Shown: positions 38,649 to 47,164 of the stretch, piece by piece
Layout: each line of letters opens with the position of its first letter
Numbering within the stretch: position 1 is the first letter of the stretch
Assembly: GCF_008312835.1 (NCBI RefSeq)
Contig: NZ_VSKS01000016.1
Coordinates: 1 to 64,000 of the forward strand
Length of the DNA: 64,000 nucleotides
Reading direction: 5' to 3'
DNA from: Streptomyces marokkonensis
GTDB taxonomy: Bacteria; Actinomycetota; Actinomycetes; Streptomycetales; Streptomycetaceae
Notes under the pieces: model-generated
Told to the model about the DNA's origin: nothing
Database searches by the model: none
The model's input: the letters and a program-made list of their open reading frames with translations, nothing else
Position numbers and translations under genes: made by a program

Positions 38649-39148
38649 CTGCCGGGGGTCGCTGTGGAGGGCACGGAACCGGGGGCCGCGCCCGGCGCCG
38701 TGGTGGGGGGCGCGGCCGTGGCGGTGGCCAGCGCCTCCGGGGCGAGGACCAGGGGGGCACGGGCCGCCGAGGCGGTGCTGGGCACACCCCTGACCTTGCC
38801 GTCGGGGCCGAGGAAAGCGGGGTCGCCGCCGGGCACCATGCCGAGTTCGCGGGCCCGGCGCTGGAGGGCGTCGGGGGCGGAGTAGGCGTCGATGTCCCGC
38901 TGCAGGGCCTGCTCCTCGTCGGTGAGGTTCTTCGTCGCCCGCTGGAGGTCGTCGAGCCGGAACGCGCCCTCGCTGAGGGCGGAGTTCAGCACCAGGAGTC
39001 CGATCAGACCGCCGCCGAGGAGCAGGACGACGAGGAGGACGAAGGGGGTGCGCGCCGCCTGGGCACGTCCGGTGGGCAGGAGCCGCGCGAGCCGGGCCGC
39101 CCTCCCCTTCAGCTCGGGCCGCCCCTTCAGTTCGGGTTCCCTACTCAC
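38645..39148 (-). CDS. ftsL: Cell division protein FtsL
   Basis: 167 aa. A basic N terminus is followed by one transmembrane helix (about 35-57), then a coiled coil (AFRLDDLQRATKNLTDEEQALQRDID, seen in parts) and the motif YSAPDALQRRARELGMVPGG typical of actinobacterial FtsL. The C-terminal 50 residues are Ala/Pro/Thr-rich and probably disordered. Bitopic partner of FtsQ and DivIC in the divisome. It sits between rsmH and ftsI, as expected, which supports the call despite low sequence conservation. Confidence 0.92.
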   Translation of the reverse strand: MSREPELKGRPELKGRAARLARLLPTGRAQAARTPFVLLVVLLLGGGLIGLLVLNSALSEGAFRLDDLQRATKNLTDEEQALQRDIDAYSAPDALQRRARELGMVPGGDPAFLGPDGKVRGVPSTASAARAPLVLAPEALATATAAPPTTAPGAAPGSVPSTATPGR

Positions 39149-39242
39149 TCACGCTCCCCTGAGTTCGCTCGTCCCACCCGTACGCCCGGCCCGTCACCCG
39201 CCTCCTGGGCGGCCGGGCCTCACCGGCCGTGCCGTCCCCGGC

Positions 39243-40199
39243 TCAATCGACGTCCTCCCGGATCCGCTCGGCGCCGCGCAGCCGCGCGGGGGCCGCGCGG
39301 CGGTTCTCGGCGATCTCCTCCTCGGTGGGAAGTTCGGCACCGCGCGTGAGGAGCTTGAGCCGGGGCTGGTACCGCTCGGGGACGACCGGGAGTCCGGGCG
39401 GGGCGGTGGTGGCGGCGCCCGCCGCGAAGACCTGCTTGACGAGGCGGTCCTCCAGGGAGTGGTACGACAGCACGGCGATCCGCCCGCCCACGCCGAGGGA
39501 CTTCACGGCCGCCGGGATCGCCCGCTCCAGCACCGACAGCTCTCCGTTGACCTCGATCCGCAGGGCCTGGAAGGTGCGCTTGGCCGGGTTGCCGCCGGTG
39601 CGCTTGGCGGCCTGCGGCAGCGCGTCGCGGATCAGCTCGACCAGGCGCGCGCTGTTCGTGAACGGCTCCTTCTCCCGCTCGCGCACGACGGCGGCCACGA
39701 TGCGCTTGGCCTGCTTCTCCTCGCCGTAGGCGCGCAGGATGCGGACGAGTTCGCCGGGCGGGTAGGTGTTGAGGACCTCGGCGGCGCTGACGCCGGTCGT
39801 CTGGTCCATGCGCATGTCGAGAGGGGCGTCCTGGGCGTAGGCGAAGCCGCGGTCGGCCTCGTCGAGCTGCATGGACGACACCCCGAGGTCGAAGAGGACG
39901 CCGTCCACGCGCGCGATGCCGAGCCGGGCGAGCACGTCGGGGAGCTCGTCGTAGACGGCGTGCACCAGGGTGGCCCGCTCGCCGAAGGGGGCGAGCCGCT
40001 CGCCGGACAGGCGCAGGGCCTCCTTGTCGCGGTCCAGGGCGACGAGCCGCGCCTCGGGGAACCGCCGGAGCAGGGCCTCGCTGTGGCCGCCGAGGCCGAG
40101 GGTGCAGTCGACGGCCACCGCGCCCGGCCGCTCCAGGGCGGGTGCCAGCAGGTCCAGGCACCGCTGGAGCATCACCGGAACGTGTCGACTCTGGGTCAA
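39243..40199 (-). CDS. rsmH: 16S rRNA m4C1402 methyltransferase RsmH (MraW)
   Basis: 318 aa. N-terminal motif [16 protein letters not shown]-binding segment [49 protein letters not shown] and [10 protein letters not shown] are all RsmH signatures. It N4-methylates C1402 of 16S rRNA. The start codon read here is TTG (Thr-Gln-Ser-Arg-His follow) because AGAGGG lies about 6 bases before it. It heads the dcw transcript and is preceded by a long leader. Unlike many bacteria there is no mraZ upstream. Confidence 0.97.
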   Translation of the reverse strand: MTQSRHVPVMLQRCLDLLAPALERPGAVAVDCTLGLGGHSEALLRRFPEARLVALDRDKEALRLSGERLAPFGERATLVHAVYDELPDVLARLGIARVDGVLFDLGVSSMQLDEADRGFAYAQDAPLDMRMDQTTGVSAAEVLNTYPPGELVRILRAYGEEKQAKRIVAAVVREREKEPFTNSARLVELIRDALPQAAKRTGGNPAKRTFQALRIEVNGELSVLERAIPAAVKSLGVGGRIAVLSYHSLEDRLVKQVFAAGAATTAPPGLPVVPERYQPRLKLLTRGAELPTEEEIAENRRAAPARLRGAERIREDVD

Positions 40200-40409
40200 G
40201 TGGCCCTCTCAGATCCGGCACGGCGTACACGCACCGCCGGGTCCCCGCCCTCCCCCGGTGAAGGGGCGGCCGGCGCCTGAGGCGTCGGCCGAGCGGCGGC
40301 GGGAGGAGGCCGAGCCGTACGTACGCGCCGCGCACGCGGGGAGATCCCCCGGTCGTCGCCGGGGTCTCCGGGGGGATGTCCGTGCGGCAGGCGCGCTCGC
40401 CTCCCGCTT
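40200..40409 (-). ncRNA. Long 5' leader of the rsmH/dcw transcript
   Basis: About 210 bases separate the predicted transcription start from the rsmH start codon. The leader has G/C-rich inverted repeats, for example ATCCCCCGG at 40344-40352 against CCGGGGGGAT at 40368-40377. A structured RNA (the actinobacterial mraW RNA motif) is known from this position in some genera; I cannot confirm that this sequence fits its consensus. Confidence 0.35.
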
Positions 40410-40415
40410 CGCGTC

Positions 40416-40443
40416 ACTTTAGTCCACGGCCCCGCCCGGTCAA
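40416..40443 (-). promoter_or_regulatory. Promoter of the rsmH-led cell wall/division cluster
   Basis: On the minus strand TTGACC, a 16-base spacer and TAAAGT make one of the best vegetative promoter matches in the window. The 419-base gap between rsmH and the carbonic anhydrase gene holds this promoter, the rsmH leader and the weak promoter of the anhydrase gene. Confidence 0.65.
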
Positions 40444-40618
40444 TCAACCGGCACCCGCGTCGCGGTCCGCGGCGCGCGTCAAGGGGAAGATCGGGTGAAT
40501 CATCCTCGGGAGGGGGCTCACATCACTCCTGTGGATTACCTCACAACAAGGATCGCTGACGTTCTTTGTCCCGTCTCACAACAGGCCTCCTCCCCCTGTG
40601 ACCAGTACCGTCATGGGT

Positions 40619-41167
40619 ATGACGACTTCCGCATCGGTTCCCGCAGAGTCCGGAGACACCACCGTCGCCCACGGCACGGTCACCGACCGTCTGGTCGAGG
40701 CGAACGAGCAGTACGCGGCCGCCTTCACCGACCCCGGGATGGACGCCCGTCCGGTGCTGAACGTGGCCGTGGTGGCCTGCATGGACGCGCGCCTCGACCT
40801 GCACGCCGCGCTGGGCCTCTCGCTCGGTGACTGCCACACCATCCGCAACGCGGGCGGAGTGGTCACCGACGACGTGATCCGTTCGCTCACCATCAGCCAG
40901 CGGGCGCTCGGCACCCGCAGCGTGGTCCTCATCCACCACAGCAACTGCGGTCTGGAGTCCCTCACGGAGGAGTTCCGGCACGAGCTGGAGATGGAGGTGG
41001 GCCAGCGTCCCGCGTGGGCCGTGGAGGCCTTCCGGGACGTCGACCAGGACGTGCGCCAGTCGATGCAGCGCGTGCGGACCTCGCCGTTCCTGCTGCACAC
41101 CGACGACGTGCGCGGATTCGTCTTCGACGTGAAGACGGGCATGCTGCGCGAGGTCGACCCCGCCTGA
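40619..41167 (+). CDS. Beta-class carbonic anhydrase
   Basis: 182 aa. Zinc ligands and dyad: ACMDARLDLH (Cys, with the Asp/Arg pair) and HHSNCGLES (His and Cys). RNAGGVVTDDVIRSL is the conserved middle motif. It interconverts CO2 and bicarbonate in the cytoplasm. No ribosome site is visible before either candidate ATG (40613 or 40619). TACCGT at 40606-40611 would place a transcription start on the ATG at 40619, so the mRNA may be leaderless. It is divergent from rsmH and probably monocistronic. Confidence 0.92.
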   Translation: MTTSASVPAESGDTTVAHGTVTDRLVEANEQYAAAFTDPGMDARPVLNVAVVACMDARLDLHAALGLSLGDCHTIRNAGGVVTDDVIRSLTISQRALGTRSVVLIHHSNCGLESLTEEFRHELEMEVGQRPAWAVEAFRDVDQDVRQSMQRVRTSPFLLHTDDVRGFVFDVKTGMLREVDPA

Positions 41168-41243
41168 GCCGGCCGCCCGCCCCGGAGGACGCGTTGAGCT
41201 CCGGAAGCCGTTCCAGCCGTATGAGCTGACATATCGCTGTCAG

Positions 41244-41252
41244 TTGTCCACA
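41244..41252 (+). promoter_or_regulatory. Perfect DnaA-box match
   Basis: TTGTCCACA, the Streptomyces DnaA-box consensus, occurs once in the 261-base gap between the carbonic anhydrase and MoxR genes. As a lone box it is not an origin; it could titrate DnaA or affect the downstream promoter, or be chance. Confidence 0.45.
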
Positions 41253-41428
41253 GGCGAGTGACACGAATCGGTAACGGCGGCAAGAATGCGGGAGTGGTGT
41301 CACGCGGAACTTTTCCCGCGTGGTGTCCGTGATTCGGGGTGGGCCGGTCCGCACGGAAAGGCGTCGGCCCGGGACATGTGGGGTGCCCCGCTCCTGCGGG
41401 AGCGTGGGGAAAGGCCGAGGAGGGCCGG

Positions 41429-42526
41429 GTGACGACCTATGACGATCGAGGGAGCCATGGGGGTCCCCCCGCCCGAGATTTTTCGCGGGTGGGGGACGAT
41501 CTGACCGCCGTGGTGGGGGATGATCTGACCGCCGTGGTGGAGCGCGTGCGGGATTCGGTGGAAGCCGTGATCGAGGGAAAGCCCGAGGTCGTACGGCTCT
41601 CGCTGACCGTGCTGCTCGCCGAGGGACATCTGCTCATCGAGGATGTCCCGGGAGTCGGCAAGACGATGCTGGCCAAGGCGCTGGCACGGTCCATCGACTG
41701 CTCGGTGCGGCGGATCCAGTTCACGCCGGACCTGCTGCCGTCGGACATCACGGGTGTGTCCATCTGGGACCAGCAGCGCCAGGACTTCGAGTTCAAGCCG
41801 GGCGCCATCTTCGCGCAGGTGGTGATCGGCGACGAGATCAACCGCGCCTCGCCGAAGACGCAGTCCGCGCTGCTGGAGTCGATGGAGGAGCGCCAGGTCA
41901 CCATCGACGGCAAGACCTATGAACTGCCCAGCCCGTTCATGGTCGTGGCGACGCAGAACCCGGTCGAGATGGAGGGCACCTATCCGCTGCCGGAGGCCCA
42001 GCGCGACCGTTTCATGGCCCGCGTCTCGGTCGGCTATCCGAGCGCGGAGGCCGAGCTGCAGATGCTGGACGTGCACGGCGGCGTCTCCCCGCTGGAGGAC
42101 CTCCAGCCGGTGGCGCACGCGCACGAGATCCTGAAGCTGATCGAGGCGGTGCGCGCCGTGCACGTGGCCGAGCCGGTGCGCCGGTACACGGTGGAGCTGG
42201 TCGCCGCGACGCGTACGCACCCCGACCTCAGACTCGGCGCCTCCCCGCGCGCGACGCTGCACCTGCTGCGCGCGGCGAAGGCGTCCGCCGCCCTCAGCGG
42301 CCGGGAGTACGCGCTGCCGGACGACGTGCAGGCACTCGCCGTGGCGGTGCTCGCCCACCGGCTGCTGCCCACCGCGCAGGCCCAGCTGAACCGCCGCACC
42401 GCCGAGCAGGTGGTGCAGGAGATCCTGCAGCACACCCCGGTGCCCGCCGCGGCCCCGCAGCACAACGGCTTCGGTCCGGGCCGCGGCGGCCCGGGCTACG
42501 GCCAGCAGCCGCCCCGGAGGCTGTGA
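41429..42526 (+). CDS. MoxR-type AAA+ ATPase
   Basis: 365 aa. AAA_3 core: Walker A in EDVPGVGKTMLAKALA, Walker B in VVIGDEINRASPKTQSALLE, sensor 1 in VVATQNPVEMEGTYPLPEAQRDRF (in parts). The lid domain follows and the C terminus is Gly/Gln-rich. MoxR ATPases work as chaperone-like partners of the DUF58/VWA proteins encoded next to them. GTG start with GAGGAGG upstream. Oddity: residues about 9-37 are encoded by an inserted G/C hairpin repeat and a 24-bp tandem duplication giving GDDLTAVV twice. First gene of a three-gene overlapping operon. Confidence 0.93.
   Translation: MTTYDDRGSHGGPPARDFSRVGDDLTAVVGDDLTAVVERVRDSVEAVIEGKPEVVRLSLTVLLAEGHLLIEDVPGVGKTMLAKALARSIDCSVRRIQFTPDLLPSDITGVSIWDQQRQDFEFKPGAIFAQVVIGDEINRASPKTQSALLESMEERQVTIDGKTYELPSPFMVVATQNPVEMEGTYPLPEAQRDRFMARVSVGYPSAEAELQMLDVHGGVSPLEDLQPVAHAHEILKLIEAVRAVHVAEPVRRYTVELVAATRTHPDLRLGASPRATLHLLRAAKASAALSGREYALPDDVQALAVAVLAHRLLPTAQAQLNRRTAEQVVQEILQHTPVPAAAPQHNGFGPGRGGPGYGQQPPRRL
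41459..41495 (+). repeat. Dispersed hairpin repeat inside the MoxR coding sequence
   Basis: GGGGGTCCCCCC followed by GCCCGAG, an A/T stretch and CGGGTGGGGG matches the pattern of a repetitive stem-loop common between Streptomyces genes. Here it is in frame and read as about a dozen residues of the MoxR N terminus. Confidence 0.6.
41491..41538 (+). repeat. 24-bp tandem duplication in the MoxR gene
   Basis: GGGGGACGATCTGACCGCCG plus TGGT occurs twice in a row with one base difference (ACGAT against ATGAT). It encodes the doubled GDDLTAVV. Near-identity means a recent event. Confidence 0.9.
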
Positions 42527-43887
42527 TGACCACCGCGGGCGCCGTCCACGCGGAGGGCGACAGGGGCGACCGGAGCGGCGTCAGGACGGCACTGGCGGGG
42601 CTCACCACCCGCGGGCGCTCCTTCCTGGCCGCCGGTGTGGCCGCCGCGGTCTGCGCGTACGTGCTCGGGCAGAGCGATCTGCTGCGGGTCGGCCTGCTGC
42701 TGGCGGTGCTGCCGCTGGTGTGCGCGGCGGTGCTCTACCGGACCCGCTACCGGGTCGCCGGCAGCCGCCGGCTCTCCCCCGGGCGGGTGCCCGCCGGCTC
42801 CGAGTCACGGGTGCATCTGCGGATGGAGAACATCTCGCGGCTGCCCACCGGCCTGCTGATGCTCCAGGACCGGGTGCCCTACGTGCTCGGCCCGCGCCCG
42901 CGGTTCGTGCTGGACCGGGTGGAGGCGGGCGGACGCCGCGAGGTGTCCTACCGGGTCCGCTCCGACCTGCGCGGCCGCTATCCGCTGGGCCCGCTCCAGC
43001 TGCGGCTGTCCGATCCGTTCGGGATGTGCGAGCTGACCCGCTCCTTCTCCACGTACGACACGCTGACGGTGATCCCGCGCGTGGAGCCGCTGCCGCCGGT
43101 GCGGCTGGGTGGCGAGGCCAAGGGGTACGGCGACGGGCGGCAGCGTTCGCTGGCACTGGCCGGCGAGGACGACGTGATCCCGCGGGGCTACCGCTACGGC
43201 GACGATCTGCGCCGGGTGCACTGGCGCTCCACCGCGCGCTTCGGCGAGCTGATGGTGCGCCGCGAGGAGCAGCCGCAGCGCGCCCGGTGCACGGTGCTGC
43301 TGGACACCCGGGCCGTCGCCTACGAGGGCGCGGGACCGGACTCGGCGTTCGAGTGGGCGGTGTCGGGCGCGGCCTCCGTGCTGGTGCACATGCTGGAGCG
43401 GGGCTTCTCGGTGCGGCTGCTGACCGACACCGGCACCTCGGTACCGGGCGAGGGGTCCGACGGGTTCGCGGGGGTGAGCCAGGAGTCGGCGGACGCGGCC
43501 GGGCTGATGATGGACGCCCTCGCCGTGGTGGACCACTCCGACGAGGACGGCCTGTCCCGCGCCTACGACGTGCTGCGCGGCGGGAACGAGGGCCTGCTGG
43601 TGGCCTTCCTCGGCGATCTCGACGAGGAGCAGGCTGCGGTGCTCGCCCGGATGCGGCAGCGCAGCGGAGGCGCCCTCGCCTTCCTGCTGGACAGTGACAC
43701 CTGGCTGCGGGAACCGGCCGATGCGCCCGGTCCGTCGGACGGGGGCGAGGAGCGGCTGCGGATGCTGCGCGAGGCGGGCTGGACGGCGCTGGGAGTGCCG
43801 CGGGGCGTCTCGCTGAACGAGCTGTGGCGGCAGGCGGACCGGGAGCGGTCGGGCCTGGCCGCGGCGGCCGGTGGGGAGGGACCGTGA
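42526..43887 (+). CDS. DUF58 domain protein
   Basis: 453 aa. Two transmembrane helices (about 28-47 and 50-68) are followed by a soluble region with the DUF58 signature at about 225-265: EDDVIPRGYRYGDDLRRVHWRSTARFGELMVRREEQPQ, seen here as PRGYRYGDDLRRVHW and STARFGELMVRR. The C-terminal part is VWA-like. The protein partners MoxR ATPases; possible role in assembly of cell-envelope or metal-dependent complexes is family inference. The ATG (preceded by CGGAGG) overlaps the MoxR stop by one base; a GTG at 42523 is an alternative. Confidence 0.92.
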   Translation: MTTAGAVHAEGDRGDRSGVRTALAGLTTRGRSFLAAGVAAAVCAYVLGQSDLLRVGLLLAVLPLVCAAVLYRTRYRVAGSRRLSPGRVPAGSESRVHLRMENISRLPTGLLMLQDRVPYVLGPRPRFVLDRVEAGGRREVSYRVRSDLRGRYPLGPLQLRLSDPFGMCELTRSFSTYDTLTVIPRVEPLPPVRLGGEAKGYGDGRQRSLALAGEDDVIPRGYRYGDDLRRVHWRSTARFGELMVRREEQPQRARCTVLLDTRAVAYEGAGPDSAFEWAVSGAASVLVHMLERGFSVRLLTDTGTSVPGEGSDGFAGVSQESADAAGLMMDALAVVDHSDEDGLSRAYDVLRGGNEGLLVAFLGDLDEEQAAVLARMRQRSGGALAFLLDSDTWLREPADAPGPSDGGEERLRMLREAGWTALGVPRGVSLNELWRQADRERSGLAAAAGGEGP

Positions 43888-46274
43888 TCAGCGGGCGGGT
43901 GAGGCTGGCCATCTGCGCCTGGGCGGCCACACTGATGGCGGCGTGCGCCCTGCTGCCGCTGGTCGATCCGGCGACCTGGATCGTCCAGTCGGCGTTCCTG
44001 CTGGCCGTGCAGTCGGGTGTCGGCGCGGCCGCCCGGCGGGTGCCGCTGGCGCGTCCGGTGACGGTGGCGGCGCAGGTCCTGGTCACGCTGGTGCTGCTGA
44101 CCCTGGTCTTCGCGCGGGAGCACGCCCTCGCCGGGCTGATACCCGGTCCCGACACCTTCCGCTTCTTCGCCGAGCTGCTGGAGCAGGGCGGCGAGGACGT
44201 CAACCGGTACTCGATCCCGGCGCCGCTGTCCGACGGCATCCGGCTGATGCTGGTCGGCGGGGTCCTGGTGATCGGGCTGCTGGTGGACACCCTCGCGGTG
44301 ACCTTCCGCAGCGCGGCCCCGGCCGGGCTTCCGCTGCTCGCTCTGTACTCGGTGGCCGCGGGGCTGTCGGACAACGGCATCGACTGGCTGTGGTTCCTGC
44401 TGGCGGCGGCCGGCTATCTGATGCTGCTGCTGGCCGAGGGCCGCGACCGGCTCTCCCAGTGGGGGCGGGTGTTCGCCGGGCCGGGCCGCGGGCCCCGTGA
44501 CGACCGGCCCGGCGCCGTGGCACCGGTGCGCACCGGGCGGCGGATCGGTGTGCTCGCGCTGGGCATCGCCCTGGTGGCGCCGCTCGGCCTGCCCGCGATG
44601 AACGGCGGCCTGCTGGACCCCGCCGGCTCGGGCGCCGGCTCGGGCGTGGGCGGGGGCGGCACCATCTCCGCGGTGAACCCGCTGGTCTCGCTCCGCGACT
44701 CGCTGAACGTGGACGAGGACCGCCAGGTGATGTCGGTGCGCTCCGAGCTGGCTGACGTCTCGGACCTGTATCTGCGGATCGTGTCCCTGGACGACTTCGA
44801 CGGCACCACGTGGAAGCCGTCGAAGCGGTCCATCACCACGGTGCCCGACGGCACGTTCCCGACCCCTCCGGGCCTCGGCCCCGACATCGGGCGCACGGAG
44901 GTCGGCACGACGATCTCCACCGCCGACTGGTACGGCCAGGACTGGCTGCCGATGCCGTACCCGCCGAGCGGGGTCAGCATCAGGGGCAACTGGCGCTACG
45001 AACCCGTCGGCATGACGCTGGTCGGCGACCACGGGCAGAACACACGCGGTGTGACGTACGAGGTGCGCAGCCTGCACGTGCAGCCCACGGCGGAGCAGCT
45101 GGCCGACGCGCCGGCGCCGCCGCCGGCCCTGGAGCGCGAGTACACCGAGCTGCCGGACTCGCTGCCGGCCGTGGTGTCCCGCACCGCCCGTGAGGTCACC
45201 GCGGGCGCGGACAGCGCGTACGACCGGGCGGTCAGACTCCAGGAGTACTTCACGCTGAACGGCGGCTTCGAGTACGACACCGAGGTGGACGTCGGCAGCG
45301 GCTCACAGGCGATCGCCCGCTTCCTGCGGGACAGGCAGGGCTTCTGTGTGCACTTCTCCTTCGCGATGGCCTCGATGGCCCGCTCGCTGGGCATACCGGC
45401 GCGGGTCGCGGTGGGCTTCGCGCCCGGCACCCCGCAGGCGGACGGCACCGTCGCGGTCGGGCTGCGGGACGCGCACGCCTGGCCGGAGCTGTACTTCGAG
45501 GGCGTGGGCTGGACCCGTTTCGAGCCGACCCCGACCCGTGGTTCGACGCCGCCCTACACGGTGCCGGACGCGGCGGACAGCACGGCGCCCGACCCGGCCC
45601 GTCCGTCCCAGGCCGCGCCCGACGAGCCGTCCACGGCGCCCTCGGAGAGCGAGAGCTGCACCGCGGAGCGCAGGAAGCTGGACGGGTGCGGGAGCGAGTC
45701 GCCGCAGGCGGCCCTGCCCACGGGTGGCGACGGGCCGAAGTGGTACGCCCTGCTGATGTGGGCGCTGGCGGGTCTCGCCGTCCTGGTGCTGCCGCTGTCG
45801 CCGATGCTGTGGCGACAGCGGACCCGGGCCGTGCGGCTGGGCGGGCACGGCCGGTCGGAGGCGGACACCGCGCCGCACGTCCTGGCCGTCTGGGACGAGC
45901 TGACCGACTCGGCGTGGGACTACGGCATCGCGCCGGACGAGTCCCTGACCCCGCGCGCGGCGGCCGCCCGGATCGTGCGGCTCGGCCGTCTCGACGAGAG
46001 CGGTGCGCGCTCGGTGCACCGGGTCGCGGACGCGGTGGAGCAGGTCCTGTACGCGCCGCGACCGCGGCCGGCGGCGGGGCTGACGGACGACGTGCGCCGG
46101 GTGGTCTCCGGTCTGCGGGCCACGGCGGGGCGGTGGACGCGACTGCGTGCGGTGGTCGCCCCGCGGTCGGTGGTGCGTGTGGTCTGGGCGGTGTCGGCGT
46201 GGTGGTCCGGTGTCCGCGGGCGCCTCGTGGCGATGCGCCCGGCCTGGCGACGGCCGTCCCGCCAGCAGGGCTGA
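43884..46274 (+). CDS. Transglutaminase-like membrane protein, TgpA type (DUF3488-transglutaminase-DUF4129)
   Basis: 796 aa. The N-terminal membrane domain has about six helices (8-245). An extracytoplasmic transglutaminase core follows: C488 in RQGFCVHFSFAMASMARSLG (in parts), H531 in VGLRDAHAWPELYFEGVGW, and at the usual Asp position E547 in TRFEPTPTRG. A Pro/Ser-rich linker, another transmembrane helix (about 620-640) and a DUF4129-like C-terminal cytoplasmic domain complete it. The GTG start overlaps the DUF58 stop as GTGA. With MoxR and DUF58 this is a widely conserved triad of unknown substrate, probably acting on cell-surface proteins or peptides. Confidence 0.93.
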   Translation: MISGRVRLAICAWAATLMAACALLPLVDPATWIVQSAFLLAVQSGVGAAARRVPLARPVTVAAQVLVTLVLLTLVFAREHALAGLIPGPDTFRFFAELLEQGGEDVNRYSIPAPLSDGIRLMLVGGVLVIGLLVDTLAVTFRSAAPAGLPLLALYSVAAGLSDNGIDWLWFLLAAAGYLMLLLAEGRDRLSQWGRVFAGPGRGPRDDRPGAVAPVRTGRRIGVLALGIALVAPLGLPAMNGGLLDPAGSGAGSGVGGGGTISAVNPLVSLRDSLNVDEDRQVMSVRSELADVSDLYLRIVSLDDFDGTTWKPSKRSITTVPDGTFPTPPGLGPDIGRTEVGTTISTADWYGQDWLPMPYPPSGVSIRGNWRYEPVGMTLVGDHGQNTRGVTYEVRSLHVQPTAEQLADAPAPPPALEREYTELPDSLPAVVSRTAREVTAGADSAYDRAVRLQEYFTLNGGFEYDTEVDVGSGSQAIARFLRDRQGFCVHFSFAMASMARSLGIPARVAVGFAPGTPQADGTVAVGLRDAHAWPELYFEGVGWTRFEPTPTRGSTPPYTVPDAADSTAPDPARPSQAAPDEPSTAPSESESCTAERRKLDGCGSESPQAALPTGGDGPKWYALLMWALAGLAVLVLPLSPMLWRQRTRAVRLGGHGRSEADTAPHVLAVWDELTDSAWDYGIAPDESLTPRAAAARIVRLGRLDESGARSVHRVADAVEQVLYAPRPRPAAGLTDDVRRVVSGLRATAGRWTRLRAVVAPRSVVRVVWAVSAWWSGVRGRLVAMRPAWRRPSRQQG

Positions 46275-46405
46275 CCGGCCGGGCCTGCACCGGCCCACCC
46301 CCACTCGCCCGCGCCGGCCGCAGCGGGCGGGGCCGGGGGTGGGTCCGGGACGGCCCGGCGCGCACCGCCCCGGCACCCTGCGGACATGATTCAGGGCGGA
46401 CATGA

Positions 46406-46444
46406 TTCAGGGGGTGACCACCACGTCGGTGGTCACCCCCTGAA
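46406..46444. terminator. Terminator between transglutaminase and DUF3040 genes
   Basis: A perfect 17-bp inverted repeat (TTCAGGGGGTGACCACC and complement) has a 5-base loop. It lies between convergent genes. The stretch GGACATGATTCAGGG occurs twice in tandem just before it (about 46382-46412), a small local duplication that includes the first part of the stem. Confidence 0.92.
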
Positions 46445-46473
46445 CCGCGTCCACGTGCGCCGGGGCGCGGGGT

Positions 46474-46875
46474 CTAGCGGCCGCCCTGCTCGTCGCGGCG
46501 GCGCTGCCAGCGCTGTTCGATGCGGTCCATCATGGAGCGGCGCTGTCTCCCTTGACGCCCGGCCTGGGGCGTAGCTGGGGCACCGGCGCCCTGCTCGCCC
46601 GGCTTGGGGGCCTTGCGCCAGCCGGTCACCGCGAGTACCGCGCAGCCCAGCATGACGAGGAATCCCACGACACTGAGCCAGACCTGCTGGGCGACCATAC
46701 CGGCCATGAGGAGCGCAATACCAACGAGGAAGCCCGCGACCGCCTGGTAGACCCGTCGCCGGGTGTACGTACGCAGTCCGCTTCCCTCGAGCGCCGTCGC
46801 GAACTTGGGATCTTCGGCGTACAGCGCTCGCTCCATTTGCTCGAGCATGCGCTGCTCGTGCTCCGAGAGCGGCAC
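46474..46875 (-). CDS. DUF3040 membrane protein
   Basis: 133 aa. The start is VPLSEHEQRMLEQMERALYAEDP, the characteristic DUF3040 opening (quoted in parts as PLSEHEQRMLEQ and LYAEDPKFA). Two transmembrane helices lie at about 45-64 and 68-86, followed by a basic, Gln/Arg-rich C terminus (QQRWQRRRDEQ-like). The GTG start is preceded by GAGGAGG. These small proteins are common near cell-division clusters in actinobacteria; the function is unknown. Confidence 0.9.
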   Translation of the reverse strand: MPLSEHEQRMLEQMERALYAEDPKFATALEGSGLRTYTRRRVYQAVAGFLVGIALLMAGMVAQQVWLSVVGFLVMLGCAVLAVTGWRKAPKPGEQGAGAPATPQAGRQGRQRRSMMDRIEQRWQRRRDEQGGR

Positions 46876-47124
46876 GGAGTCCTCCTCATCGTGCAGTCGC
46901 CGGGGCGACCCGGGGGGTCCCTTCAGGATAGGCAGGGAATCGCCCCCGTGAAACCCGCCCCTCTGCGCCAATTGGCCAACCGGTACCAGCCATCACGTCC
47001 CGGCCCGCTGAGGCTTCTCATTCCCCGGCGGCCGACCCGTCATGCCGGGCGGTCTCCCTCGATCATACGGCGCCAAGCCGCCATTCGGGGGGCCTGTGGC
47101 GCACTCCATGCATGGCGGGGCCGC

Positions 47125-47154
47125 GTGACGCGCCGCTGATCAGCGGCGCGTCAC
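47125..47154. terminator. 30-bp perfect palindrome after the methyltransferase gene
   Basis: GTGACGCGCCGCTGA is followed directly by its reverse complement, making an uninterrupted palindrome 10 bases past the methyltransferase stop. As RNA it would form a hairpin on either strand. Most likely a bidirectional terminator; a dimeric protein-binding site is the alternative. Confidence 0.7.
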
Positions 47155-47164
47155 AGCTGTGTGC

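Noticed and set aside
41244-41252. Possible replication origin
   Set aside because: Only one DnaA box here and a pair near metF; no cluster of boxes and no dnaA/dnaN genes.
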